A DNA stretch of 8,443 bases from an uncultured Clostridia bacterium. GTDB lineage: Bacteria > Bacillota > Clostridia > HGM11514. The DNA lies in contig CABSMD010000103.1 in the NCBI GenBank assembly GCA_902478725.1, positions 1-8,443 of the forward strand, read 5' to 3'. The notes below the pieces were generated by a model. The model did no database searches. It had not been told where the DNA came from and saw only the letters and a list, made by a program, of their open reading frames with translations. A program made the position numbers and the translations under genes. Positions 1 through 6,522 of this stretch are shown in pieces (positions within the stretch are counted from its first letter, which is position 1; every line of letters begins with the position of its first letter).

Positions 1-14
1 AATTAAACAAACTT

Positions 15-53
15 AAAAACCAGCGGGAGATTTTTTCCTCCAGCTGGTTTTTT
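15..53. terminator. Bidirectional intrinsic terminator after the SLH-protein gene
   Basis: Bases 15-24 (AAAAACCAGC) pair with 43-52 (GCTGGTTTTT). After one G-A mismatch the stem continues with 26-29 against 38-41, and the loop is 30-37. A T-run follows on the plus strand (48-53) and a matching A-run (15-19) gives a T-run on the minus strand, so it can stop transcription both ways. It begins five bases after the stop codon of the minus-strand SLH gene. It may also terminate a gene arriving from the left, outside the window. Confidence 0.85.
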
Positions 54-57
54 ATAG

Positions 58-1884
58 CTATTGCAGGATTGAAAGCGCCAAACTATTGGCCGCCTCCGCA
101 CGGGTAATCACAGTATCTTCGCCAGCATCCATACCTGTCATGGCTGCTACCTGTGCTTTGGTGACCGGTGCGTCGGGCAAGAAGATATCCCCGCCGGTCC
201 CGATCACGACGTTGTTTTCATAGGCCCAGTTGACATAAGGGCGATACCATTCATCCTCCACGTCGGAAAATGCGCTTGGTTTGTCAAAAGCGGTGATATC
301 TGCATCGGCCGAGACCGCCAGCATCGTTACAAATTCCGCACGGGTCAGCGGCGCGTCCGGATCAAAGCGGTTATCCTCCTTTCCAACAATAACCCCTGCC
401 GCCTTTAGATAGCTGACTGCGTCCTTATACCACGCGTCATAGGCAATGTCGGTAAAATCGTTAGAAGCATCGTCCAGCGTCACATACAGCACTTCAGTGC
501 CGCCTGCGACTAGGTTTCCTTTGCTGTCATAAGCTGTAGCCTGGACACAGAGGGTTTTGCCGTCATATCCTTCAGGGATCGAAATCACATGGGCAAATTC
601 ATACAATGACGGATCGGTCCAGTCCTGCGCCCATTCTCGTGTCAGGGCAATCTCCTTTTGGAAGCTGTCGACCACTTCCTCCCCGCACAAAATGTCATAC
701 TGGACCTTACTGACCAGATTTCCGACCGTATACTGTGCACCACTGACGGGTTGAATGTCATCCGCATCATTTTGAATTGGGGTAACTGTTCCAAACAGGG
801 TAAGGTGTCGCTTTGGCTCAACGGAAATCAGAAAGGTATCTACATCTATCTCCTTGACAGCGGGGTCATGTACAATGTAATAGTTGTCCCTTTCCGGTTC
901 TAGGGTAAGTTCTGCACGATTGAACCGGAGCGTGTCGCCTTCTTCAAGCCCTACAATATTTCCGTTAAGTTCCTTTGCTTTTGCATCAAATCCAGTATAG
1001 GAGATGAATGGCTCCCCGATGTCATAACAATAATTGTTTAACCTCGTATTAACACCGTTTGTTTTCTGTATGGCTGCCATCTCGACTGCCTGGCTGGTTG
1101 AGGTCGGCTTGATGTTATAAATAAAAAAGTGTACGTTTCCTTCCTGATACTCTTGTGCATCAGCTGTCTGCCAACGGTCAAGAAACTCAGAAAAGTATGG
1201 GTTTTCTTCCTGTCCCTTGATAAAGGAAGAGGGAGACCAATAACCCGGCATGGGATCAAGGTACAGCCGGTAACCCGCTTCATTTGCAAAGTCCGTCACC
1301 TTCTTTAGATGATTGTCAGGCGAAAAACGGGACAAAACCTTATCCGGCGTTACTGCAAGAAGTATCTCTTTTTCTGCTTTTTTGACCGTTTTATTACTGT
1401 CCTCCGCAGAAACACACAGGGTATATTTCCCAGCGGAGAGGGATTCTTCACCTTCTGGCAACACAATGTCAGATTGGAAATTGCCACCTAAGATCAATGC
1501 AAAGTAATACCCGTCTTTAAAATAGCACTTGATCGAAGCGTCGGAAGAGCTTTCCGGCTTGTCCGCATTAAATACCAGATCAGGCATCAGGAAAGCATTC
1601 GATTCGGTATGAAAGGCATTCAACGATTCGTGTGCGGTATTGAAATCGGCATTACCGCTGGAAACGGTGCGCACCGTTTTGCCATCCTTATCCAGCAGTT
1701 CAACAGTTATTTTTTGAATGCCCAGCGTTTGGTCATAGGTACCGATCACATAGAAATCACGGCCGGGCGCTATTGTTTCTTCCATTGTGGATGGATATAG
1801 AATTTCTACGCCGGACTGGTCTGCAAAAACAGCAGGACAAGACAACAGTGTAAGCGTCAATAAAAATATGGCGATTCTTTTCAT
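58..1884 (-). CDS. Secreted cell-surface protein with C-terminal SLH repeats
   Basis: A 608-residue exported protein, probably held on the cell wall by its C-terminal S-layer homology repeats; the role of the ectodomain is unknown. Residues 1-21 form a signal peptide: K2-R3, a hydrophobic core, and an AVFA site for signal peptidase I. Residues 24-180 and about 355-470 look like beta-sandwich (Ig-like) regions, judged from alternating strands such as AGKYTLCVSAED and KTLCVQATAYDS. The middle (185-350) matches nothing I recognise. SLH1 is at 476-522 (FTDI, WY, PLTRAEF) and SLH2 at about 539-584 (FSDV, WY, PVTKAQV). Only the closing ITRAEAA signature of a third repeat remains (593-600), whereas wall-binding proteins usually carry three. 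The mature part has five cysteines. The start is supported by an AGGGAGGT ribosome site at 1889-1896. It lies downstream of the GH3 gene on the same strand and has no clear promoter of its own. No catalytic motif was recognised. Confidence 0.88.
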   Translation of the reverse strand: MKRIAIFLLTLTLLSCPAVFADQSGVEILYPSTMEETIAPGRDFYVIGTYDQTLGIQKITVELLDKDGKTVRTVSSGNADFNTAHESLNAFHTESNAFLMPDLVFNADKPESSSDASIKCYFKDGYYFALILGGNFQSDIVLPEGEESLSAGKYTLCVSAEDSNKTVKKAEKEILLAVTPDKVLSRFSPDNHLKKVTDFANEAGYRLYLDPMPGYWSPSSFIKGQEENPYFSEFLDRWQTADAQEYQEGNVHFFIYNIKPTSTSQAVEMAAIQKTNGVNTRLNNYCYDIGEPFISYTGFDAKAKELNGNIVGLEEGDTLRFNRAELTLEPERDNYYIVHDPAVKEIDVDTFLISVEPKRHLTLFGTVTPIQNDADDIQPVSGAQYTVGNLVSKVQYDILCGEEVVDSFQKEIALTREWAQDWTDPSLYEFAHVISIPEGYDGKTLCVQATAYDSKGNLVAGGTEVLYVTLDDASNDFTDIAYDAWYKDAVSYLKAAGVIVGKEDNRFDPDAPLTRAEFVTMLAVSADADITAFDKPSAFSDVEDEWYRPYVNWAYENNVVIGTGGDIFLPDAPVTKAQVAAMTGMDAGEDTVITRAEAANSLALSILQ

Positions 1885-1904
1885 AGGAACCTCCCTTTTA
1901 TGTA

Positions 1905-1935
1905 AGCGGCGCTTCTCTTATAGAGAAACGCCGCT
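1905..1935 (-). promoter_or_regulatory. Strong intergenic hairpin in the leader of the SLH-protein gene
   Basis: Bases 1905-1911 (AGCGGCG) pair with 1929-1935 (CGCCGCT). After one C-A mismatch, 1913-1918 pair with 1922-1926 and beyond to close a three-base loop at 1919-1921. The stem sits between the GH3 stop codon (1971) and the ribosome site of the SLH gene (1889-1896). Neither side has a T-run, so it is not a standard intrinsic terminator. It could be an RNA processing or stability element that sets different levels of the two proteins, or a weak attenuator. That function is inferred; the structure is seen. Confidence 0.55.
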
Positions 1936-1970
1936 GATGTTTAACTGAACCAAATATTTGACCGAATGAT

Positions 1971-3665
1971 TCAGCCAAAAATCTTATTTGCAATTTCCTT
2001 GGAACTCTCTACAGAAGAGCTATAGGAACAGATGAGCGTTTTGTATTCCGGTAATACCGTGAATGGATAGGGCGAATTCGTGAGGACGACGATCGGTTTG
2101 TCGGTCTTTTCGTGCAATTCCTTCACAAAGCTATTGCCGCTTTCCGGACTTCTTCTGTCGAAGTAGTTGGTGATGACGATAATATCCGCCTCGTTCATCC
2201 GTTCATATACGCGCTTGCGGTCGTCTTCCGAATATTTCATAGTGGTTTCAACCGCATACACATCGTCCGACTTTTTCAGCATTTCCAGCCACGGGGTCGC
2301 GGGGTTGCACTGCTGGGTATTGGTACGCTCATGCAAGGGGTTAACCTGGTAAACCAGCAACACCTTTTTGCCCTTTGCAACCGGCAGTACCTTGTTTTCG
2401 TCACGGATTACGTTTACCGCTTCAGCCGCCGCTTTTTGTGCGATCTGTGCGACCTTGGGATCGTTGATGCCATCGCTTGCTTTTGCGGGATCTTTGATCT
2501 GTTCTTGGTCAAAGAAACCATAATCGTACTTGACGCTGAGGGTTCTCGTGATCGCGTCGTTTAAGCGTTCCTCGCTGAGACGTCCGTCACGCACAGCCTG
2601 TGCCAAAGCGGGCATAACATCATCGATCAGGCCGCCCTCATCGCGCAGCAGTACCAGATCGCATCCGGCGTTGATAGCGCGCAGACAGGCCTCGGGCACA
2701 TCGAATTTCTGGATGATTCCGCCCATAGTAATCTCGTCTGTCGTGATAACCCCTTCAAAACCCATTTCCCCCTTTAGGATATCGGTCAAAATTGGCTTGG
2801 ACAGTGTTGCCGGAAGACCGGAGTCATCGAATGCCGGATAAGCCGTGTGTGCTGTCATAATTGCAGGCAGGCCGGCTTTGATCAATGCGCGGTAAGGCTC
2901 TAAATGCCGCATCAGTTCTTCCTTCGGCTCGCTGATTACTGGCAGACCATGGTGCGCATCGGCCGCCGACGGACCACGTCCCGGGAAATGCTTGCCGGTT
3001 GCGATAATGCCTGCGTCACGGAATCCCTTTAACGCCTCGATTGCATAGGTAATGACCTCGTCCGGGTCCTCGCCATAGCTGCGTGTGCCGATTTCCGGAT
3101 TTCTGGGGTTGGTGTTGACGTCCAAAACCGGGGAATGGATCCAGCTAAAACCCAGCGGCGCCAACTGGCGGCCAACCGCCCACGCTACGTCATAGGCCAT
3201 CTTCGGATCTTTGCTGTTGGCGATTCCCATGCAGCTGGGGAAATATTTAACACCGCCGCGGTAATAATCAGCGCTTACATCCCCCTCAAAGTCGAAGGTG
3301 AAGTGCAACGGGATGCCGAGTTCACGGTCGAGCGCCGCCTGTTTTAAGGTATTGACGTATTCACAGAACTCTTCGTTGGTGAAATGCGGTACGGGAATAT
3401 CCGGCAAAAAATCCTTCATCGTACCGGTGAAGGGACGCAGCAGCCGGTAGGCATAGTCAGTGTTCGTGCCGTTAGGATCGTGTTTGACAGTGCGGATACG
3501 CCACATCAATCCAGCGCGGATACCGGCCGGATTGTATTTTTTAATCCTGTTGATGATCTCCGGTGTGACGATCGAGCCGACATAGCCAATGACAAAGCAT
3601 TGTCCTACCTTTTGCTCAATCGTCATCTTGGATATCAGATCCTGTACAAACTGTTTCTTGTCCAT
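1971..3665 (-). CDS. Glycoside hydrolase family 3, NagZ-type beta-N-acetylhexosaminidase (cytosolic)
   Basis: A 564-residue GH3 enzyme expected to release terminal beta-linked N-acetylglucosamine (or a related sugar) from oligosaccharides such as muropeptides. The N-terminal two-thirds is the TIM-barrel domain with the family signature KHFPGRG. The DAHH loop supplies the NagZ-type Asp-His acid/base dyad (D236, H238), and the nucleophile is D310 in GVITTDEITMGG. B. subtilis NagZ uses D232, H234 and D318, so the spacing agrees. Residues from about 420 form the GH3 C-terminal alpha/beta domain, as in long Gram-positive NagZ proteins. There is no signal peptide. The start is the ATG at 3665, preceded by GGAGG at 3672-3676; the frame is open back to 3725, but that stretch overlaps the promoter. 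Unusual: GRGPSAAD replaces the common GHGDTxxD wording in the substrate loop. Some GH3 enzymes with this His dyad act as phosphorylases, so the exact reaction and sugar are uncertain. It is probably the first gene of a two-gene unit with the SLH protein. Confidence 0.87.
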   Translation of the reverse strand: MDKKQFVQDLISKMTIEQKVGQCFVIGYVGSIVTPEIINRIKKYNPAGIRAGLMWRIRTVKHDPNGTNTDYAYRLLRPFTGTMKDFLPDIPVPHFTNEEFCEYVNTLKQAALDRELGIPLHFTFDFEGDVSADYYRGGVKYFPSCMGIANSKDPKMAYDVAWAVGRQLAPLGFSWIHSPVLDVNTNPRNPEIGTRSYGEDPDEVITYAIEALKGFRDAGIIATGKHFPGRGPSAADAHHGLPVISEPKEELMRHLEPYRALIKAGLPAIMTAHTAYPAFDDSGLPATLSKPILTDILKGEMGFEGVITTDEITMGGIIQKFDVPEACLRAINAGCDLVLLRDEGGLIDDVMPALAQAVRDGRLSEERLNDAITRTLSVKYDYGFFDQEQIKDPAKASDGINDPKVAQIAQKAAAEAVNVIRDENKVLPVAKGKKVLLVYQVNPLHERTNTQQCNPATPWLEMLKKSDDVYAVETTMKYSEDDRKRVYERMNEADIIVITNYFDRRSPESGNSFVKELHEKTDKPIVVLTNSPYPFTVLPEYKTLICSYSSSVESSKEIANKIFG

Positions 3666-3671
3666 AAATAA

Positions 3672-3676
3672 CCTCC
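3672..3676 (-). promoter_or_regulatory. Ribosome binding site that fixes the GH3 start at 3665
   Basis: The minus strand reads GGAGG six bases before ATG at 3665. The longer frame opening at 3725 would begin inside the -35 element of the minus-strand promoter and has no such site, so the first 20 possible residues are not part of the protein. Confidence 0.85.
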
Positions 3677-3696
3677 AATTTATATAACTTGAAACA

Positions 3697-3725
3697 ATTA
3701 TACTAAACATTCCTCCTTTTTTCAA
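3697..3725 (-). promoter_or_regulatory. Sigma-A promoter for the GH3-SLH unit
   Basis: On the minus strand, TTGAAA (3720-3725) is followed by a 17-base spacer and a perfect TATAAT (3697-3702). The expected transcription start is near 3690, giving a leader of about 25 bases before ATG at 3665. The promoter points away from the one at 3748-3776. Confidence 0.85.
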
Positions 3726-3739
3726 CTGAATATTAAAAT

Positions 3740-3793
3740 TTTATTCCTTGCATATCTGTCACAGCCGTAGTATAATGATAAACAAGGAATAAA
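3740..3793. repeat. Perfect 11-base inverted repeat bracketing the rightward promoter
   Basis: TTTATTCCTTG at 3740-3750 is the exact reverse complement of CAAGGAATAAA at 3783-3793. The arms are 32 bases apart, 43 bases centre to centre, or about four helical turns. The left arm overlaps the start of the -35 box and the right arm begins at the predicted transcription start. This layout suits a two-site operator, but no regulator gene is in view and chance cannot be excluded. Confidence 0.5.
3748..3776 (+). promoter_or_regulatory. Sigma-A promoter for the membrane-protein/secDF unit
   Basis: TTGCAT (3748-3753), a 17-base spacer and a perfect TATAAT (3771-3776) predict a transcription start near 3783. 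It is divergent from the GH3 promoter, with 22 AT-rich bases between the two -35 boxes, including the palindrome TAAAATTTTA at 3734-3743, which could serve as a shared UP-like element. Confidence 0.83.
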
Positions 3794-3794
3794 T

Positions 3795-3804
3795 GGGGGA
3801 GGGG
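3795..3804 (+). promoter_or_regulatory. Ribosome binding site that fixes the start at 3811
   Basis: The purine run GGGGGAGGGG ends six bases before ATG at 3811. An in-frame ATG at 3793 lies upstream of this run and only about ten bases after the predicted transcription start. The second ATG is therefore the better start, removing six residues. Confidence 0.75.
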
Positions 3805-3810
3805 AAAGCG

Positions 3811-4215
3811 ATGCGATTAAAATCTTGTACGGTACACGGAATATTGATACTGCTTCTTGTATTTGCTTTCCTGTCCGCGTTTCTGACGGGCTTTGACGCT
3901 CCTTCTTATGAGTTCGGAGTGGAGTCTTCTGCTTCCTTTTCTCAACGGATGCAGGGAATGGCTTCTTTTGGCGCTCTGCGTACCTTCAGTATGTCTGAAC
4001 TGGCCATAGAACGGGCCAATAAAAGGCAGGATGACTTAAACAGGGGCTTTTTGCTCTTCTTTGTGCTACTGCTTTTTGGAATTCTTTTACTATTCAAATC
4101 TTATCTTGTTGTATTACTCCTTCAAAAAACACATGTATGCATCCATCGTGCGGTTCTCTATTTTCATGATAAGGATGGACAAAAATCCCGTATTTCTCTA
4201 AATATCGCATATTAA
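3811..4215 (+). CDS. Small two-pass membrane protein of unknown function, upstream of secDF
   Basis: I do not recognise this 134-residue protein. It has a hydrophobic segment at 10-27 (or a signal anchor), then about 50 mostly polar residues with several Met, Ser and Phe. A second long hydrophobic segment lies at about 79-104, interrupted by K96. A basic C-terminal tail holds HVCIHR and FHDKDGQK. With the short basic N-terminus inside, the middle loop would be outside and the tail in the cytosol. The gene follows a good promoter and ends 22 bases before the TTG start of secDF, so the two are very likely one transcript. It is not YajC, the usual small SecDF partner, which has a single N-terminal membrane segment and a different tail. 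A role as a SecDF accessory or a lineage-specific membrane protein is only a guess from position. That it is a real gene is supported by its own promoter, ribosome site, and tight join to secDF. Confidence 0.72.
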   Translation: MRLKSCTVHGILILLLVFAFLSAFLTGFDAPSYEFGVESSASFSQRMQGMASFGALRTFSMSELAIERANKRQDDLNRGFLLFFVLLLFGILLLFKSYLVVLLLQKTHVCIHRAVLYFHDKDGQKSRISLNIAY

Positions 4216-4224
4216 AAAATATTT

Positions 4225-4230
4225 GGAGGA
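4225..4230 (+). promoter_or_regulatory. Ribosome binding site selecting a TTG start for secDF
   Basis: GGAGGA at 4225-4230 lies seven bases before TTG at 4238. An earlier in-frame TTG at 4223 overlaps this site and so cannot be the start. The nearby ATG at 4243 is in another frame. Confidence 0.8.
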
Positions 4231-4237
4231 ATCGATT

Positions 4238-6412
4238 TTGAAATGGACAAAAGTAAATAAAGGAACCTTTTTTATTACGGTAATCTGTATTGCGGTAATT
4301 GTTTATCTCGCCTTTTTTGGCTTTGGACCGCTGAAGGGCGCAAACCAGATGCGCTATGGTATCGATATCCGCGGCGGCGTAGACGCGGTATTTGAACCGG
4401 TCGGCCTCGACCGCGCCCCCACAGCGGATGAGATGGATTCTGCCCGCACTGTTATCGAAAGCCGGCTAGACGCACAAAACATCTTAGACCGTGAGGTAAC
4501 GGTCGATAAAGAGAATGGACAGGTTATCGTGCGTTTTCCATGGAAGTCGGACGAAACGGACTTTAATCCCGAATCCGCCATTGCCGAACTCGGAGAGACG
4601 GCGAAGCTTACCTTTCGCGATAGCCAGGGCAACGTTTTGCTAGAAGGGAAACATGTAAAAAAGAGCTCACCTGCCATTGACCAGCAAAACGGCGGAAACA
4701 TTGTGTCGTTGGAATTTGACAGTGAAGGCAGTAAGCTGTTTGCCGACGCAACAGGCCGGCTAGTCAATCAGCAGATCGGTATCTATATGGATGAAGAGCT
4801 GATCTCCAATCCGACGGTTGAACAGCAGATTACCGGCGGTACGGCGATGATCACAGGGATGGCAAACGCAAAGGAAGCGAAGGAGCTATCCGATAAGATT
4901 AATTCCGGTGCACTGCCTTTTTCCATGACCACCAAAAACCATAGCTCGATCAGCCCGACGCTGGGAAGCGGCGCGCTGGATATGATGGTGAAGGCCGGTC
5001 TGATTGCCTTTATCCTGGTATGTTTGTTTATGATTGCGAACTATCGCCTGCTTGGTGTTGTGAGCAGCATTGCGCTTGCCCTGCAGATGGCAGGACAGTT
5101 GCTGGCTCTTTCTGTTCCGCAATTTACCCTGACGCTGCCCGGCATCGCAGGTATCATCCTATCGTTGGGTATGGGGGTCGATGCTAACGTCATTATATCA
5201 GAACGGATCGGAGAGGAACTCAAAAAGGGGAGCAGCCTGCGTCAGGCAATCCAGTCCGGTTACCATAAAGCGTTTTCAGCAGTCTTTGATGGTAATCTGA
5301 CCAGCGCGATTGTAGCAGTCATCCTGATGATCTTTGGCTCCGGCACGATGCTGAGCTTTGGTTACACCTTACTGACCGGAATTATTTTAAATTTTGTGGC
5401 GGGAATTCTTGCCACGAGACTTATGTCGTCCTCTTTGGTGCAGTTCCGCCCATTTACAAACCTTAAGCTGTATAAAATACCCCATGATAGGAAACGACGG
5501 AAGTTTTATGAAAACAGGTATTTTGCCTATTCAATCTCCTTGGTGATCATTGTCGTGGGGCTTGTGGCAAGCTTTGCCGGCGGCGTGAAGCTGGACACAC
5601 AATTTAAAGGAGGCGCTATGCTCAAATATACCTATGCGGGTGAGATCGATACCGCGCAGGCTTCCGCCGCTGTGGAGGAACAGTTAAACCGCCCGGTCAG
5701 TGCGCAGGTGACACAAGATCTGGCAACCGGAGAGAATAAGATCGTCCTGACTCTGGCGGGTAACACCGGAATTACGCCGCAGGAGCAGGCGGCCCTGGGG
5801 GATAAGCTAAATGAACTGTTCCCGGATGCCGGGATGCAGTTATCAGAGTCCTATATGGTAGAGCCATACATTGGAAAAACCGCGATGAACCGTTCGATCA
5901 TAGCGATTATTTTGTCCGCTATCTTGATTACGGTGTATGTCTGGATTCGGTTTAGCCGCATATCCGGTTTGTCGGCCGGTGTGATGGCGCTTATCGCGCT
6001 GGCGCATGATGTTGTGATCGTGTTCTTTACCTTTGTTTTGATGGGTATTCCACTCAATGATTCCTTTGTGGCAGTCGTTCTCACCATTATAGGGTATTCG
6101 ATCAACGATACCATTGTTATCTACGACAGAATTCGGGAGAACAAACAACTGTCCCCAAAAACGCCCGTTGTGGAGTTGGTAAACGACAGTATATCCCAAA
6201 CCTTGTCCCGTTCGATCAATACCTCGGTCACGACTGTATTGTGTATCCTGGTGGTGTTCCTCTTTTCTAAGTTTACCGGGATTACCTCTATGGTTACCTT
6301 TTCGTTGCCCATGCTTTGCGGACTTATCTGCGGCTGCTATTCCAGTGTTTGTATCGCAGGACCGCTTTGGGTATCTTGGCAGCGAAGAAAAAACAGAGCG
6401 CATACGGCATAG
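4238..6412 (+). CDS. secDF: Protein translocase subunit SecDF (SecD-SecF fusion)
   Basis: A 724-residue membrane protein that works with SecYEG, using the proton gradient to pull exported proteins across the membrane. The SecD half has its first membrane helix at about 9-29, GIDIRGG at 41-47, and an outside P1 region of about 200 residues. Five more helices follow, including LPGIAGI and GMGVDANV. The SecF half begins near 427 with a helix, LDTQFKGG at 452-459, a small outside domain, then helices with GYSINDTIVIYDRIREN and TLSRSINTS. The charged residues needed for proton-driven work in Thermus SecDF (D340, D637, R671) correspond to D315, D624 and R658; the 34-residue spacing between the last two is identical. 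Length is close to B. subtilis SecDF (737). The start is TTG with GGAGGA upstream. LDTQFKGG departs from the usual SecF GIDFTGG. It is the second gene of a unit with the small membrane protein and ends at a strong terminator. Confidence 0.97.
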   Translation: MKWTKVNKGTFFITVICIAVIVYLAFFGFGPLKGANQMRYGIDIRGGVDAVFEPVGLDRAPTADEMDSARTVIESRLDAQNILDREVTVDKENGQVIVRFPWKSDETDFNPESAIAELGETAKLTFRDSQGNVLLEGKHVKKSSPAIDQQNGGNIVSLEFDSEGSKLFADATGRLVNQQIGIYMDEELISNPTVEQQITGGTAMITGMANAKEAKELSDKINSGALPFSMTTKNHSSISPTLGSGALDMMVKAGLIAFILVCLFMIANYRLLGVVSSIALALQMAGQLLALSVPQFTLTLPGIAGIILSLGMGVDANVIISERIGEELKKGSSLRQAIQSGYHKAFSAVFDGNLTSAIVAVILMIFGSGTMLSFGYTLLTGIILNFVAGILATRLMSSSLVQFRPFTNLKLYKIPHDRKRRKFYENRYFAYSISLVIIVVGLVASFAGGVKLDTQFKGGAMLKYTYAGEIDTAQASAAVEEQLNRPVSAQVTQDLATGENKIVLTLAGNTGITPQEQAALGDKLNELFPDAGMQLSESYMVEPYIGKTAMNRSIIAIILSAILITVYVWIRFSRISGLSAGVMALIALAHDVVIVFFTFVLMGIPLNDSFVAVVLTIIGYSINDTIVIYDRIRENKQLSPKTPVVELVNDSISQTLSRSINTSVTTVLCILVVFLFSKFTGITSMVTFSLPMLCGLICGCYSSVCIAGPLWVSWQRRKNRAHTA

Positions 6413-6421
6413 TATTGTTTC

Positions 6422-6460
6422 AAAAAGGCAGTGTCATTTTAAAAATGACACTGCCTTTTT
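6422..6460. terminator. Perfect 19-bp bidirectional terminator between convergent genes
   Basis: Bases 6422-6440 and 6442-6460 are exact reverse complements around a single central A. The core is GGCAGTGTCA/TGACACTGCC, flanked outside by A5/T5, which provides a T-run on either strand. In RNA the AT-rich centre would open to form the loop. It begins ten bases after the secDF stop and lies 62 bases beyond the stop of the convergent oxidoreductase gene, so it serves both. Confidence 0.93.
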
Positions 6461-6522
6461 ATTGAGCAATCAAATTTAGATAAAACAATTTTTAATATCT
6501 CTTCGGCTGCATCTAGCCTGTG

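Noticed and set aside
1830..1884. SLH protein as a lipoprotein, from LLSC in the signal peptide
   Set aside because: The residues before and after C16 (Leu at -2, Pro at +2) do not suit a lipobox, and AVFA just after it gives a good ordinary signal peptidase site. SLH repeats already provide anchoring.
2112..2564. Plus-strand open frame of 150 codons inside the GH3 gene
   Set aside because: It lies antisense to conserved GH3 coding sequence, with no ribosome site or recognisable protein features; it is a shadow frame.
3384..3671. Plus-strand open frame of 95 codons opposite the GH3 N-terminus
   Set aside because: It is antisense to conserved barrel sequence, and no homology or start signals were seen.
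3666..3725. A 20-residue N-terminal extension of the GH3 enzyme as an export signal
   Set aside because: The extension overlaps the -35 and -10 boxes and precedes the ribosome site; its sequence also lacks a proper hydrophobic core and cleavage site.
3740..3793. The inverted repeat around the promoter as a phase-variable invertible switch
   Set aside because: The segment between the arms is only 32 bases, much shorter than typical invertible promoters, and no recombinase gene is in the window.
3811..4215. Small membrane protein as YajC
   Set aside because: YajC has one N-terminal membrane segment and a compact soluble tail; this protein has a second long hydrophobic segment and no YajC sequence features.
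4354..4767. Minus-strand open frame of 137 codons opposite the SecD P1 region
   Set aside because: The Ser/Pro-rich translation is typical of an antisense shadow and no ribosome site or promoter supports it.
5843..6403. Minus-strand open frame of 186 codons opposite the SecF half
   Set aside because: It is antisense to the most conserved SecF motifs, its translation is low-complexity and rich in His, Asn and Arg, and it has no supporting start signals.
6500..6522. A second terminator just after the short oxidoreductase stop
   Set aside because: The possible stem (GGCT/AGCC) is only four pairs and no T-run follows; the 6422-6460 hairpin is sufficient.
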